From Candidatus Sericytochromatia bacterium S15B-MN24 CBMW_12 (GTDB lineage: Bacteria; Cyanobacteriota; Sericytochromatia; S15B-MN24; UBA4093), in the NCBI GenBank assembly GCA_002083825.1, contig DAZV01000026.1:248001-312000 (forward strand): DNA of 64,000 nt. Direction: 5' to 3'. This document shows, piece by piece, positions 52,025 through 61,533 of this stretch. How positions within the stretch are numbered: the stretch's first letter is position 1; each line of letters begins with the position of its first letter. Position numbers and translations under genes: made by a program. The notes below the pieces were generated by a model, which saw nothing but the letters and a program-made list of their open reading frames with translations, did no database searches and was not told the origin of the DNA.

Positions 52025-54271
52025 ATGTTCAAAGACGTCAATCGCTTCAAGATGTTCCCGGAGGTCCTGATAGCGTATCAGGGACACTCGCTCTTGATCA
52101 CCGGCGTCCACGGCCAGATCCGGCAGGGAATCGAGGGCTTTTACCACCACCAGACCCGCTTCCTCCAGCACATGGATCTCGAGGTGGACGGCATGCATCC
52201 GGCATTCGTCTCGGCGAACCCCGTAGACCCCTATTCCTACATCTCGTACTTTCTGGTCCCCACTCCCGCGGGCCCCAGAGCCGGACCCCCGCCGGACGGC
52301 GGCGGGGAAATCGTCGACAAGGCGATCGAGATTCAGCTCAACGGCTTCGTCGGCAATGGCCTCCACGTCGACGTGCACCTGACCAATCACGCCTTGATCC
52401 CCACCGAGATCACCCTGCGCTGGGGCCTGGGAGCGGACTTCGCGGATCTGAGCGAGGCCATTGAGGGGCGGCGTAGCCAGGACGCCCCGGTTTCGCCTAC
52501 CTGGCACGACGGGGACGGCCCGCGCGAGCTGAGCTTTCGCTATCTGCACCCTGATCTGGCACACGAAGCGCTCCTGAGGTTTCCGGTGATCCAGGGCTCG
52601 CCGACCTGGAAAGACGGCAAGATCTGCTACCGCTTGCGCCTGGATCCTCAAGTTCCCTTGCGCTTCTGCATGTCCCTTCACCCGATCTTCTGCGGCGAGC
52701 GGCACGACCCTATCTACGATTGCGACTCCTTCCGCTCGAAGGACACCGAATGGGACCGCAGCCGCGACACCTGGCAGCGGGAGATCCCACGCTTGCTCAC
52801 CCCCTCGGCCATGGTCCAGGACGCCTGGGATCGCGCCATCTCGGACCTGGGATCCTTGCCGCTTTTCGACGGCCGAGGCCCGCAAGTCTTCACCCCCGCC
52901 GCCGGCATTCCGCTCTACCAAGCCCTGTTCGGCCGTGACACCCTGACCACCGTTTGGCAGGCCGGCCTGGTGAGCCCCCTCATGATGCGGGGCACCCTGG
53001 AGACCCTCGCCATCTGGCTCGGCAAGAAAAAAGACGATCGCCATGACGAGCAGCCTGGCCGCGTCATCCACCAGCACCAGCTCAGCCCGCTCGCCCTCCT
53101 GGGCAAGACCCCGTTTCTGCGCTATTACGGGGATTACGCGGGGCCGGGCCTCTTCCTGATCGGCCTGGGCTGGTACTTCATGCTCACGGGGGATCGGGAT
53201 TTCCTGCGGAGCATGAAGGAGCCTGCCCTCCGCGTGCTCGACTGGATGGACCGCGAGGGCGATCGCGACGGAGACGGCTTCTACGAGTACGAGACCCGGG
53301 CCGGAGACTGGGGAACCAAGAACCAAGGCTGGAAGGACTCCCCTCAATCCGTCCTCTACCCCGACGGGGCCTGCGTCCCCAACCCCATCGCCTCCGTCGA
53401 GATCCAGGGCTACTACTTCGTCGCCAAGCAACTCATCGGGCAAACCTTCCTGGCCCTGGGAGAGGTGGCGCGCGGTATCGACCTCATCCGCCAGGCAGAG
53501 GACCTGAAGCATCGCTTCAACCAGGCTTTCTGGCTGGAGGAGGGATACCTGGCCATGGCCCTGGATCCGGAGAAACGTCCGGTTGCCACCGTGGCCTCCA
53601 ACATGGGCCATTGCCTCGCCTGCGGCATCGTCGATCAGGACAAGGCGGCCTCCGTGGCCGGCCGCTTGATGGCTCCCGACATGTTCAGCGGCTGGGGCAT
53701 CCGCACGTTGTCGAGCCTTCACCCCGCCTACAACCCCTTCGCCTACCACCTGGGATCGGTCTGGCCCTCGGAGAATGGCTCCATCGCCTTCGGCTTCAAG
53801 CGCTATGGCCTTGACGGACTGGTGCACGATCTGGCCCGCGGCCTTTTCGATGCGACCGCGATCTTCGCTGAGAACCGCTTGCCCGAGGCGATAGGAGGAC
53901 ATCCTCGCGATCGCCTGCACCCCCATCCCGGAATCTACCCCCAGTCCAACGCGCCCCAGGCCTGGTCTTCCAGCGCCGTCACCCTCTTGATCCAGGCCTT
54001 CCTCGGCATCCGGGTCTACGCCCCGCTCAACGCCGTCTTGATCGACCCCGACCTTCCCGAATGGCTGCCCGAACTGAAGCTGGCGGAGATAGCGATCGGA
54101 AACTCGCGCGTGAGCCTTCACTTCTGGCGCGACTCCTCGGGAGAGACCGATTACCGGATCCTCGAGTCCAGGGGAAACCCGCACGTGCTGCGTCAGCCCC
54201 CGTCCAATCACCTCTCGGCGGGTTTCTTCAATCGGCTGGGAGATCTCGTCGAATCCCTGCTGCCTCACTGA
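52025..54271 (+). CDS. Amylo-alpha-1,6-glucosidase / glycogen-debranching family protein
   Basis: A 748-residue cytoplasmic protein. Residues 1-230 form the N-terminal bis-glycosyl-transferase-type domain (FKDVNRFKMFPE, GFYHHQTRFLQHMDLEVDGM). The remainder is an alpha/alpha-barrel with LYQALFGRDTLTTVWQAGLV, RAGDWGTKNQGWKDSPQSVL and FNPFAYHLGSVWPSENG-type segments of the GDE/MGH-like glucosidases. It would trim 1,6-branches of glycogen or similar glucans. ATG 52025 follows AAGGAG; the longer frame starts in the operator region. EgtD follows on the same strand, 48 nt on. Confidence 0.88.
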   Translation: MFKDVNRFKMFPEVLIAYQGHSLLITGVHGQIRQGIEGFYHHQTRFLQHMDLEVDGMHPAFVSANPVDPYSYISYFLVPTPAGPRAGPPPDGGGEIVDKAIEIQLNGFVGNGLHVDVHLTNHALIPTEITLRWGLGADFADLSEAIEGRRSQDAPVSPTWHDGDGPRELSFRYLHPDLAHEALLRFPVIQGSPTWKDGKICYRLRLDPQVPLRFCMSLHPIFCGERHDPIYDCDSFRSKDTEWDRSRDTWQREIPRLLTPSAMVQDAWDRAISDLGSLPLFDGRGPQVFTPAAGIPLYQALFGRDTLTTVWQAGLVSPLMMRGTLETLAIWLGKKKDDRHDEQPGRVIHQHQLSPLALLGKTPFLRYYGDYAGPGLFLIGLGWYFMLTGDRDFLRSMKEPALRVLDWMDREGDRDGDGFYEYETRAGDWGTKNQGWKDSPQSVLYPDGACVPNPIASVEIQGYYFVAKQLIGQTFLALGEVARGIDLIRQAEDLKHRFNQAFWLEEGYLAMALDPEKRPVATVASNMGHCLACGIVDQDKAASVAGRLMAPDMFSGWGIRTLSSLHPAYNPFAYHLGSVWPSENGSIAFGFKRYGLDGLVHDLARGLFDATAIFAENRLPEAIGGHPRDRLHPHPGIYPQSNAPQAWSSSAVTLLIQAFLGIRVYAPLNAVLIDPDLPEWLPELKLAEIAIGNSRVSLHFWRDSSGETDYRILESRGNPHVLRQPPSNHLSAGFFNRLGDLVESLLPH

Positions 54272-54319
54272 GAAAGGAGCTTGCCATCGCCCCCCCGTAA
54301 TGCCTTGCAAGGAGGAATC

Positions 54320-55393
54320 ATGCCAGCATCAGGGACCACCGAGGCCGCACTTCGCGCCACCGTTCGGGACTTCCTCTCCGCCGAAACCCCTGCGCTCAGG
54401 ATCATCGAGGCGCTCGGCGCGGATCTTCGGGAGCGGATGCGCCGAGAGGTCCTGGCGGGCCTGGGCGATCCCTTCCGGAGCGGAATCCCCTCGACCTATT
54501 TCTACGACCAGACGGGCTCGGAACTCTACGAGCAGATCACGGCGCTTCCCGAGTACTACCCCACCCGAACCGAGGCGAGTCTGCTCCGGCAGATAGCTCC
54601 CCGCCTGGCCGATAGCATTCCCGCAAGGCAAATGGTCGAGCTTGGGAGCGGGTCCTCGGCGAAGACCCGGTTGTTGCTGGACGCGTTTCATGCGGGTGAA
54701 AGCCCCCTAACCTACGTCCCCATCGATGTCAGTCGCGGCATGCTCCGCGACATCGCGGGACAACTGGTCGAGGCCTACCCCGGCATGCGCGTGCTGGGAT
54801 TGGCGGCCCAGTTCGACGACGCACTCGACCTCCTTCCACTCAGCGACGATCGGCTCGTACTCTTTCTCGGCGGAACACTCGGCAACTTTACCCCCCTTCG
54901 CCAAGACGCTTTCTTCGCGGGACTTCGCCGGGCCATGCGACCTGGAAACCATCTGCTTCTGGGTTTCGATCGCCGCGCGCATCCCGGAAAACCGGCCTCG
55001 GTCATCCATGCGGCCTACAACGACGCCCATGGAGTGACGGCGCAGTTCAACTTGAACCTCTTGACGCGCCTCAACCGGGAGCTGGAGGCCGATTTCCGAC
55101 TGGCGTGCTGGCAGCACCGCGCTTTTTACAATGCCGCCGAGCATCAGATCGAGATGGTGCTGGAAAGTACGACGGATCAAGCCGTTCGGGTCGCGGGGCA
55201 GCTTTTTTTCTACAAGGCGGGCGAGAGCATCCTCACCGAAATTTCCCGGAAGTTCGATCCCGATGAGCTTGCCTCTTGGCTGGCTCGGCAGGGTTTCGTG
55301 ACGCGTGCATGCTGGATGGACGAGCGAGAGGTCTATGGCCTCATGCTGGTATGTCGCGTTCACACCGAGGGCCTAGAGCTCGATCGGGAGTGA
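54320..55393 (+). CDS. egtD: L-histidine N-alpha-methyltransferase, EgtD-like
   Basis: A 357-residue SAM-dependent methyltransferase of the EgtD family, which trimethylates histidine to hercynine, the first step of ergothioneine synthesis. IPSTYFYDQTGSELYEQITA, LPEYYPTRTEASLL, the SAM loop VELGSGSSAKTRLLL, LFLGGTLGNFTP and NDAHGVTAQFNLNLLTRLNR follow the family order. ATG 54320 has GGAGG just upstream. EgtB and EgtE are not in the window, so the pathway is either completed elsewhere or the enzyme methylates another amine. Confidence 0.88.
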   Translation: MPASGTTEAALRATVRDFLSAETPALRIIEALGADLRERMRREVLAGLGDPFRSGIPSTYFYDQTGSELYEQITALPEYYPTRTEASLLRQIAPRLADSIPARQMVELGSGSSAKTRLLLDAFHAGESPLTYVPIDVSRGMLRDIAGQLVEAYPGMRVLGLAAQFDDALDLLPLSDDRLVLFLGGTLGNFTPLRQDAFFAGLRRAMRPGNHLLLGFDRRAHPGKPASVIHAAYNDAHGVTAQFNLNLLTRLNRELEADFRLACWQHRAFYNAAEHQIEMVLESTTDQAVRVAGQLFFYKAGESILTEISRKFDPDELASWLARQGFVTRACWMDEREVYGLMLVCRVHTEGLELDRE

Positions 55394-55476
55394 GGGCTGA
55401 AATATCCCGAGGAACTACGGTGGCTACAATCCCCCGAGCGTCCTAAGGTAGGGTGGCGACGGCGATTTTCCGACGG

Positions 55477-55521
55477 TGATCGGCCCTCTCAGTGCCTTCG
55501 CGGTCCAGAAAGGGCCGATCA
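55477..55521 (+). repeat. 11-bp perfect inverted repeat in the leader of the repeat-protein gene
   Basis: TGATCGGCCCT (55477-55487) and AGGGCCGATCA (55511-55521) form a stem with a 23-nt loop, between egtD and the gene at 55666. No T-run follows. It may be a terminator of egtD lacking a U-tract or a regulatory hairpin of the 270-nt region, which otherwise holds nothing I recognise. Confidence 0.5.
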
Positions 55522-55665
55522 GGCGCTGGCAGTTCGGTCGCCGGGTTTGTATTGGTGTGGTTTTTGGGTACGAGAAGGAAACGCCTGTCCCGCTCGGGAC
55601 CCTCGAGAAGGTGCCAAATCGGCAGTGGGCGAGTCGCGATCCAGGTCTTTTCAGGGAGTCACACC

Positions 55666-57570
55666 ATGCGCAAAGGTCTCGGCGACTGGCTTTCCAACGT
55701 TCCTGAGCACATCAACGAGGCGCTCAAGAGCGCCTCGAACTGGTTGGAGGATGGCCGGCCTGCCGACCAGCCTTCCGGCACGGAGCCCCCTCGTGGCGGC
55801 CGGAAACAGGCGCCGGTCTTTCATGACGCCGCCCGGACCAGCTCACCCAATGGCCCCGACGCCGATCTGGGCGACCCGAACCAGCGCGCAGCCGCCCTGC
55901 AGCAACTCATCGCCAAGTACTTCGGCGGTCGCCTGCCCTACGGTCTCTCGATCGATACCCTCCTGCCGCTGGCAGCCACTCCCCAGCGCTTCCAGGTTCT
56001 CTCCGATCTTCTCGCGCTCCTGAGTCGCAAGGGCTGCCCGTTATCTGCCGACATGCTGGTGGGCTGGGGCTCGATGGCTGTGTCGGGCCGTCTCCTCGCC
56101 TCCCTGGAGCAACTCCTCGACCTCCTCGCCGTCCGGAACGAAATGGATTGGGTGCGCCTTTTCACCTTGCTGCAATCCAACTGGGGCCGGCCCGCCTTCG
56201 ATCGGATCTTTCAGCTCGCCGATGGTCTGGCTACCATGAAGCGCATGCTCTCCCTTGCCTCCCTGGAGATCTTGTCCCAGAGCTTGCACAGCACACAAGC
56301 CATCGATTGCTTTCTCCAGGCCATCCGGGCTTTTCGTGCCAGCGACCAGCTTTCCTGGGACGAACTCGACGCGGTGGTCGTGAAGTTTGCCACGAACGAG
56401 GAGTCTGCCGCCACCATCGGGGAGATCGGCGCGCTCTTGGCCCACCGGGATCGTCAGGGTTATCGGGCCGCCGATTTGGGCTTCATTTTCGGCGAACTGG
56501 CCACGCGGACTGCGGTCAAACGCTATCTCCAGGCTTTCAAGATTCTCGACGAGCGGCAGATCCGCTTCGACGAGTTCGATTCCTTCGTGACCTCCTTTGC
56601 GCGACACTCCGAGGATATCGAGTGGTTGACCGAGGCTGTCCAGGGCTTTCAGGACGCCGGGCGAGGCATCACGCGCCTGACCTTGGTCCAGCTCCGTGAG
56701 TGGGCCCCGACCACCGCTGCCCTCAAGCGCTACGTCCGCGGCATGCGCGCCTTCGTCGACTCGGGTTTGACGCCGGAGCATGTGGATCGCTTCCTTTTGC
56801 CTCACATGGCGTCCGAGGCCGAGGCTGCCGTGGCTTCGCTGATTGGTGAACTTGGCAGCCGCTTGTTCGAGGGGAAACTCACGCTGGAAAAGGCGGAGAG
56901 GCTCTTCGGGGCGCTCCCGGAGCGTGCCGCGGTGAAACGCTATGAGCAGGCGGTTCATCTCTTGCGGGAGGCCGGTCTTCGACCTGCCGACATCGAAGTG
57001 CTCGCCCCCGAGTTCTGCCGCACCACCGACGACGCCATCTGGCTGGAAGCCTTCGTGCGCAACAGCGTCGAGAACGAACGAGCTGTCGAGCGCCTCGAGT
57101 TGTTCCATATCCGAGAGCGCTGTCCCGAGGTCACTCATATTTACCGATACTTCCGGTTGCGCAAGCTGCTGGACGATTTCAGCCAGATCCCCCAGGCGGA
57201 TTTCGAAGATCTCGCCTTCGCCGCGGTCCTCGACGAAGAGCTCTCGCTGGCCTGTCTGGTGGAACTTCTGGCGGAGTGGGGAAGGCAGGGCGATTGCACG
57301 ACCGCCGACATCCTGCGCCTCCTGGCGAGTTTTTCGGGCCGCGCGGGGATCCAGCGCTACAAGACGGCCATCCAGAACTTCCAGGGATCCTGGACGAAGC
57401 TGGACGAGCTGGCGATTGCCTATGCCAAGACCGACGAGCGCGCCGCGATCATGGCCATGGTCGGCAAGAGCTTGGGAGCACGAAATCACAACGATCTCGA
57501 TCGGAACCCCGCGCTCGTGCAGACGATCGCCCAGGTGATCGCCAGGGCCGAGCTGGCAGGAGGTCCCTAA
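55666..57570 (+). CDS. Protein of about six 70-residue helical repeats, upstream of the che operon
   Basis: A 634-residue soluble protein of unknown family. ATG 55666 has GGGAG seven nt upstream. Residues 1-60 are a charged, Pro-rich N-terminus. From about residue 211 to the end it is built of six imperfect units, starting near 211, 283, 351, 421, 490 and 560, spaced 68-72 residues. Each unit opens with A-[VL]-K-R-Y-x2-A (AVKRYLQAFK, AALKRYVRGM, AAVKRYEQAV), continues with an L/I-x3-D-x3-F step, and ends W-L or V-x2-F then Leu-rich helices. This looks like an alpha-solenoid scaffold. It directly precedes cheX (159 nt), so it is a candidate chemotaxis or surface-behaviour component; that is inference. 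Confidence 0.72.
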   Translation: MRKGLGDWLSNVPEHINEALKSASNWLEDGRPADQPSGTEPPRGGRKQAPVFHDAARTSSPNGPDADLGDPNQRAAALQQLIAKYFGGRLPYGLSIDTLLPLAATPQRFQVLSDLLALLSRKGCPLSADMLVGWGSMAVSGRLLASLEQLLDLLAVRNEMDWVRLFTLLQSNWGRPAFDRIFQLADGLATMKRMLSLASLEILSQSLHSTQAIDCFLQAIRAFRASDQLSWDELDAVVVKFATNEESAATIGEIGALLAHRDRQGYRAADLGFIFGELATRTAVKRYLQAFKILDERQIRFDEFDSFVTSFARHSEDIEWLTEAVQGFQDAGRGITRLTLVQLREWAPTTAALKRYVRGMRAFVDSGLTPEHVDRFLLPHMASEAEAAVASLIGELGSRLFEGKLTLEKAERLFGALPERAAVKRYEQAVHLLREAGLRPADIEVLAPEFCRTTDDAIWLEAFVRNSVENERAVERLELFHIRERCPEVTHIYRYFRLRKLLDDFSQIPQADFEDLAFAAVLDEELSLACLVELLAEWGRQGDCTTADILRLLASFSGRAGIQRYKTAIQNFQGSWTKLDELAIAYAKTDERAAIMAMVGKSLGARNHNDLDRNPALVQTIAQVIARAELAGGP

Positions 57571-57729
57571 TTGCGAAAAATTGGGGCGGCTCGTGCGCCG
57601 GGAGCGGTGAAAGTGCCGAGCAATCGGGTATTCTTAGAGAGACACGAACCGCGAAGCCCGTGGCTCGAATCCGGGGCGGGACGCCTCGATGCCAGCCGGG
57701 GCGGGTGGCAAGAAATGAAAGGATAGCCA

Positions 57730-58215
57730 ATGTCGACTTCCACTGGTCTGGATATCATCCGCGCCTTCGGGCAGGCCTCCGAGCAGGTCCTGCAAGAAGT
57801 GCTGGGCGAGTCCCCTACGCGCGGTGCGCCGACCTTCCAAATTGGGCCGACCATCCCCCTGCAGGAGGTTAATGTCCAGGTGGGCGTCACGGGCAACCTG
57901 ACGGGGCACGTCAACTTCGGGATGGACATGACGACCGCTCTGGCTCTCGCGGGCACCATGATGATGGAAGAGATCCATGAACTCGACGAGATGGCCCTCT
58001 CGGCCCTTTCGGAGCTCGCCAACATGATCGCGGGCAACGCCCGAACCTTCCTCAATCAGCTGGCCGGCTTCTCGGACATCACCCCCCCGTCGGTCCTCAT
58101 GGGGGCCTCGATCTCCGGCACCTGGTCGCATATTCGTGCCATGAGCATCCCGCTCGTCTTGGGGGCGGGAACCATCCATCTGACCGTCGGCATTCGCGTA
58201 AAGGAGACCAAGTAA
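57730..58215 (+). CDS. cheX: Chemotaxis phosphatase CheX
   Basis: A 161-residue CheC/CheX-fold protein that dephosphorylates CheY-P. The helix ALSALSELANMIAGNARTFL contains the E-x2-N catalytic pair, present once as in CheX rather than twice as in CheC; VNVQVGVTGNLTGHVNFGMD is the sheet. It ends TAATG into cheY, indicating translational coupling. AAAGGA precedes the ATG. Confidence 0.88.
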   Translation: MSTSTGLDIIRAFGQASEQVLQEVLGESPTRGAPTFQIGPTIPLQEVNVQVGVTGNLTGHVNFGMDMTTALALAGTMMMEEIHELDEMALSALSELANMIAGNARTFLNQLAGFSDITPPSVLMGASISGTWSHIRAMSIPLVLGAGTIHLTVGIRVKETK

Positions 58216-58580
58216 TGAGCATCCGTGTCCTCATTGTCGACGACGCTCCCTTCATGAGAAAGAACCTCGCCAAGATCATCGCTGAGCGAGGCTGGGAGGT
58301 CGCCGGCGAGGCGGGTAACGGCAAGGAGGCCATCGCTCAGTTCGCTTCTCTCAGGCCCGACGTCGTCACCATGGACATCACCATGCCGGAGATGGACGGC
58401 ATCACGGCGGTCAAGGCCATCGTGAGCTCCGATCCCAAGGCCCGGGTCGTGATGTGTTCTGCCGTCGGCCAGCAAGACATGATCGTCGAGGCGGTCCGCT
58501 CTGGAGCCAAGGACTTCATCGTCAAGCCCTTCCAGAAGGATCGGGTCATCGCCGCCATAGAAGGAGCCATGGCCAAGTGA
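58215..58580 (+). CDS. cheY: Chemotaxis response regulator CheY
   Basis: A 121-residue single-domain receiver. It has Asp9/Asp10 in LIVDDAPFMRKN, the phosphorylated Asp54 in VVTMDITMPEMDG, a Ser in MCSAVGQQDM where CheY normally has Thr or Ser, and Lys in FIVKPFQKDR. It would bind the flagellar switch or a twitching/gliding target. No flagellar genes are in the window. Confidence 0.92.
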   Translation: MSIRVLIVDDAPFMRKNLAKIIAERGWEVAGEAGNGKEAIAQFASLRPDVVTMDITMPEMDGITAVKAIVSSDPKARVVMCSAVGQQDMIVEAVRSGAKDFIVKPFQKDRVIAAIEGAMAK

Positions 58581-60724
58581 GTCTCGAGTTCGACGCCGAA
58601 GATTTCCAGGCCTTTCTCGAAGAGGCTCGCAGCCACCTCGACACGCTCGAGCAGGGCCTGCTCGCCCTCGAGGACATGGTCGGTCAGACCATGGACATCG
58701 AACTGCTCAACGAGATGTTCCGAGGCGCGCACTCCATCAAGGGAGCGGCAGGCATGCTCGGTCTCAAGACCGTGTCGGCCCTCACCCACCAGATGGAGAA
58801 TCTTCTCGGCGCCGTTCGTGCGGGTAAGCACACTCTGACGTCCCGCGGAGTCGAAGTCCTCTTCGAAGCGGTGGATGCCCTGGGGACCCTGCTGGTCGAA
58901 CTCGGGGGCGGTATCGTCGGCAAGGGACTCGACATCACTCCGACCGTTCAGGCGCTCAAGGAGATTCTCGACGGAGAACTCGATCCCGCTCACGACCCGA
59001 CGGAGGCACCGCCCTACCCCTTCGATGCCGCCTATATGACGGACATGACCGCGAAGCACCGATCCCTGCTCGGTCGTCTGGACGCCGAAGGACGGTTCCT
59101 TTACGAGTTCGCCCTGGACTTGCCGGAGTGCCGCTGGGGTGACGACGTGCTCGACCATGCCGTCATGGAAAAGCTCTATTCTCTCGGTGAGGTCGTGGGC
59201 ATCCTGTCGGACCCCCCGATACCTCCCCATGCTCCCGGGGCGGGACCCTTCCCTGTCTCCGGTTCGGCCTTGTTCGTGACCACGGCCGAACCCGCCATTC
59301 TCGGCATCCTGCTCCCCTTCAGCAGCGATCAGATCATCGTGCTGCACGCTCCGGGAGCCATGCCCGCCCCGGAACCCGTCGTCCCGGAACCCGTCGCCTC
59401 GCAACCTACGGCGTCGCAGCCCGTCCCAGCTGCTTCCGCCCCGGTTCAGACGGTCGCGAGCAAAGTCCCTGCGGCCAAGGAGCCGACTGCCACCAAGAAG
59501 CAAGCCGCCGCGAGCCAGAACATCCGCGTCGACGTCGAGCGTCTCGATCTGCTCATGGAAGTGGTCGGAGAGCTGGTCATCGGCAATACCCGCCTCGCTC
59601 AGCTCGGCACCGAGCTCGAGCACCGCTACGATCGCGAGCCTTTGGTCGGAACCCTCAACGAGACCCTCGGGCAGGTCGGAAGGCTCATGAGCGAGCTTCA
59701 GCTCACGGTCATGCGCGTGCGGATGATTCCGGTCGAACGGGTCTTCAGCAAGTTCCCCCGCTTGATCCGGGATCTCGCCAAGACCATGGACAAGGAAATC
59801 AAGCTGGATATCTTCGGTCAGGATACCGAGCTCGACAAGACGGTCGTCGAGGAGCTCGAGGATCCCTTGGTTCACCTGCTGCGCAACGCCGCCGATCACG
59901 GCATCGAAGCCCCTGGCGTCCGAGAGGCCCATGGAAAGCCCCGCCTCGGTGTCATTCGGCTTGGCGCGCACCGGGAAGGCAACCGCATCGTCATCAGCAT
60001 CCAGGATGACGGGGGGGGGATCGATCCGGAGAAGATCTTGGCGAAGGCCCGCAAGATGGGCATCGCGACGGCGGACGGAGTGTATTCCGACACGGATGCC
60101 CTCCAGTTCATCTTCCATCCGGGCTTCAGTACGGCCGAGAAGGTGACCGACGTTTCGGGACGCGGCGTGGGCATGGACGTGGTCAACCAGAACATCCGGA
60201 AGATCAAGGGATCCATCCAGGTGGTCTCCAAGGTCGGCGAGGGTTCCAAGTTCATCATCAAGCTGCCCTTGACCCTGGCCATCACCAAGGCCTTGTTGAT
60301 CAAGGCGGGAGGCGACTTTTTCGCCATTCCGCTCGACGCGGTCAAGGAGTCGATTCGGGTCTCCAACGCGGAGATCAAGACCATCAACCAGCGGGAAGTG
60401 ATCCAGCTTCGCGACCGGGTGGTGCCCTTGTTCCGCTTGAACACTGCCTTCGGGCTTCAGCCGCAGGCTCGGACCGGCCGCTACTCTCCCGTGGTCATCG
60501 TCGGCGGCGAGAACAAGCAAATCGGCCTGGTCGTCGATTCGCTCGAGGGTGAACAGGACGTGGTCATCAAGTCCATGGGGGATTACCTGGGTGAGATCCG
60601 CGGGGTCGCAGGCGCGACCATCCTGGGTGATGGACGCGTGGCCCTGATCTTGGATATCGCCACCCTCATCGACGAGGGAGAGGGCAAGGAGAGGCATGAG
60701 TCTGGAGCGTACCACGTCGTCTGA
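58577..60724 (+). CDS. cheA: Chemotaxis histidine kinase CheA
   Basis: A 715-residue kinase that starts at GTG 58577 overlapping the cheY stop (GTGA). The HPt domain carries His52 in FRGAHSIKGAAGMLG. A Pro/Ala-rich linker occupies about residues 260-310. The dimerisation domain (DLLMEVVGELVIGNTRLAQL), HATPase (LLRNAADHGIEAPG, DDGGGIDPEK, GRGVGMDVVNQNI) and a C-terminal CheW-like domain (RVVPLFRLNTAFG) follow. The region between HPt and linker (about 135-255) may serve as a CheY/CheB docking (P2-type) domain. It would phosphorylate CheY and CheB. Confidence 0.95.
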   Translation: MSLEFDAEDFQAFLEEARSHLDTLEQGLLALEDMVGQTMDIELLNEMFRGAHSIKGAAGMLGLKTVSALTHQMENLLGAVRAGKHTLTSRGVEVLFEAVDALGTLLVELGGGIVGKGLDITPTVQALKEILDGELDPAHDPTEAPPYPFDAAYMTDMTAKHRSLLGRLDAEGRFLYEFALDLPECRWGDDVLDHAVMEKLYSLGEVVGILSDPPIPPHAPGAGPFPVSGSALFVTTAEPAILGILLPFSSDQIIVLHAPGAMPAPEPVVPEPVASQPTASQPVPAASAPVQTVASKVPAAKEPTATKKQAAASQNIRVDVERLDLLMEVVGELVIGNTRLAQLGTELEHRYDREPLVGTLNETLGQVGRLMSELQLTVMRVRMIPVERVFSKFPRLIRDLAKTMDKEIKLDIFGQDTELDKTVVEELEDPLVHLLRNAADHGIEAPGVREAHGKPRLGVIRLGAHREGNRIVISIQDDGGGIDPEKILAKARKMGIATADGVYSDTDALQFIFHPGFSTAEKVTDVSGRGVGMDVVNQNIRKIKGSIQVVSKVGEGSKFIIKLPLTLAITKALLIKAGGDFFAIPLDAVKESIRVSNAEIKTINQREVIQLRDRVVPLFRLNTAFGLQPQARTGRYSPVVIVGGENKQIGLVVDSLEGEQDVVIKSMGDYLGEIRGVAGATILGDGRVALILDIATLIDEGEGKERHESGAYHVV

Positions 60725-61529
60725 TGCGGCTTTTCAGACGATAAGAGACTGGCTCTACCGGGAGACTGCCCTGGCCTACCCCGAGAGTAAGCGCTCCTTC
60801 CTGGAGCGCCGACTCGCGGATCTCGTCCAGGAGTGGGGCGCTCAGAGTCTGGGCGATCTATGGAGCAAGTGCCTGAGTTCGCCGGCTGTGAAGGCCAGCG
60901 TGATCGACGCGCTGACCATCAACGAAACCAGCTTCTTTCGGATGCCGGCTCACTTCCAGGCCCTGGGAAGCCTGCTGGCAGAGTTTTCTTCCAGGCGGAA
61001 GACGGGGATCCTGGATCGTCCTCGGGTGAGAATCTGGAGCGCCGCGTGTGCCACCGGCGAGGAGCCCTACTCCATCGCGATGACCATTCTGGCGCAGAAG
61101 GGGCAACAGTTTTCGGCGGAGATCCTGGCCACCGACCTTTGTCAGCAAGCGGTGGCGAAGGCTCGCAACGGCTGTTACAGTGATTGGCGGCTGGAGAACC
61201 TGCCGCCGGGCTACCGGGACGCGTTCTTCGAGCCTGCGGCGCAGGGGATCCGGGTCAAACCCGTTGTCCGGGATCTCGTTCAGTTCCGACCGCACAACCT
61301 GAAGGCCCTTCCACCGCCGGGCCCGTGGGATGTCATTTTCTGCCGCAACGTCCTGATTTACTTCGACAATGCCTTCCGGGCCGAGCTTTTGCAGCGGCTT
61401 TACGAGGTGATGGCTCCCGGGGGAGTCCTGTTCGTCGGGGAGGGCGAGACCCTTCATCTGGTTTCTCATTCGTTCGAGACCCATCCAGTTGCCGGAGCCG
61501 TGCTCTACCGGCGACCGATTAAGGAGTGA
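60696..61529 (+). CDS. cheR: Chemotaxis protein methyltransferase CheR (first copy)
   Basis: A 277-residue SAM-dependent enzyme that methylates receptor glutamates. LTINETSFFRMPAHF, IWSAACATGEEPYSIAMTIL (SAM loop), ILATDLCQQAVAKAR and PWDVIFCRNVLIYFD are the family segments. It begins 29 nt inside the end of cheA, with GGAGAGG in front of ATG. A second, quite different CheR follows, so the two may act on different receptors. Confidence 0.92.
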   Translation: MSLERTTSSDAAFQTIRDWLYRETALAYPESKRSFLERRLADLVQEWGAQSLGDLWSKCLSSPAVKASVIDALTINETSFFRMPAHFQALGSLLAEFSSRRKTGILDRPRVRIWSAACATGEEPYSIAMTILAQKGQQFSAEILATDLCQQAVAKARNGCYSDWRLENLPPGYRDAFFEPAAQGIRVKPVVRDLVQFRPHNLKALPPPGPWDVIFCRNVLIYFDNAFRAELLQRLYEVMAPGGVLFVGEGETLHLVSHSFETHPVAGAVLYRRPIKE

Positions 61530-61533
61530 CGCC

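Noticed and set aside
51968-54310. 780-aa open frame opposite the debranching-enzyme gene
   Set aside because: Antisense shadow with no domain signal; the plus-strand gene has clear family motifs and a good ribosome site.
55440-55456. GTCCTAAGGTAG matches a conserved 23S rRNA segment
   Set aside because: Only 12 nt match; flanking sequence is not rRNA.
55492-55665. 58-codon N-terminal extension of the repeat protein
   Set aside because: Upstream codons are Arg/Ser-rich and non-coding in character; ATG 55666 has a proper ribosome site.
58337-60715. 792-aa open frame opposite cheA
   Set aside because: Antisense shadow of CheA; no motifs and it spans the cheY-cheA junction.
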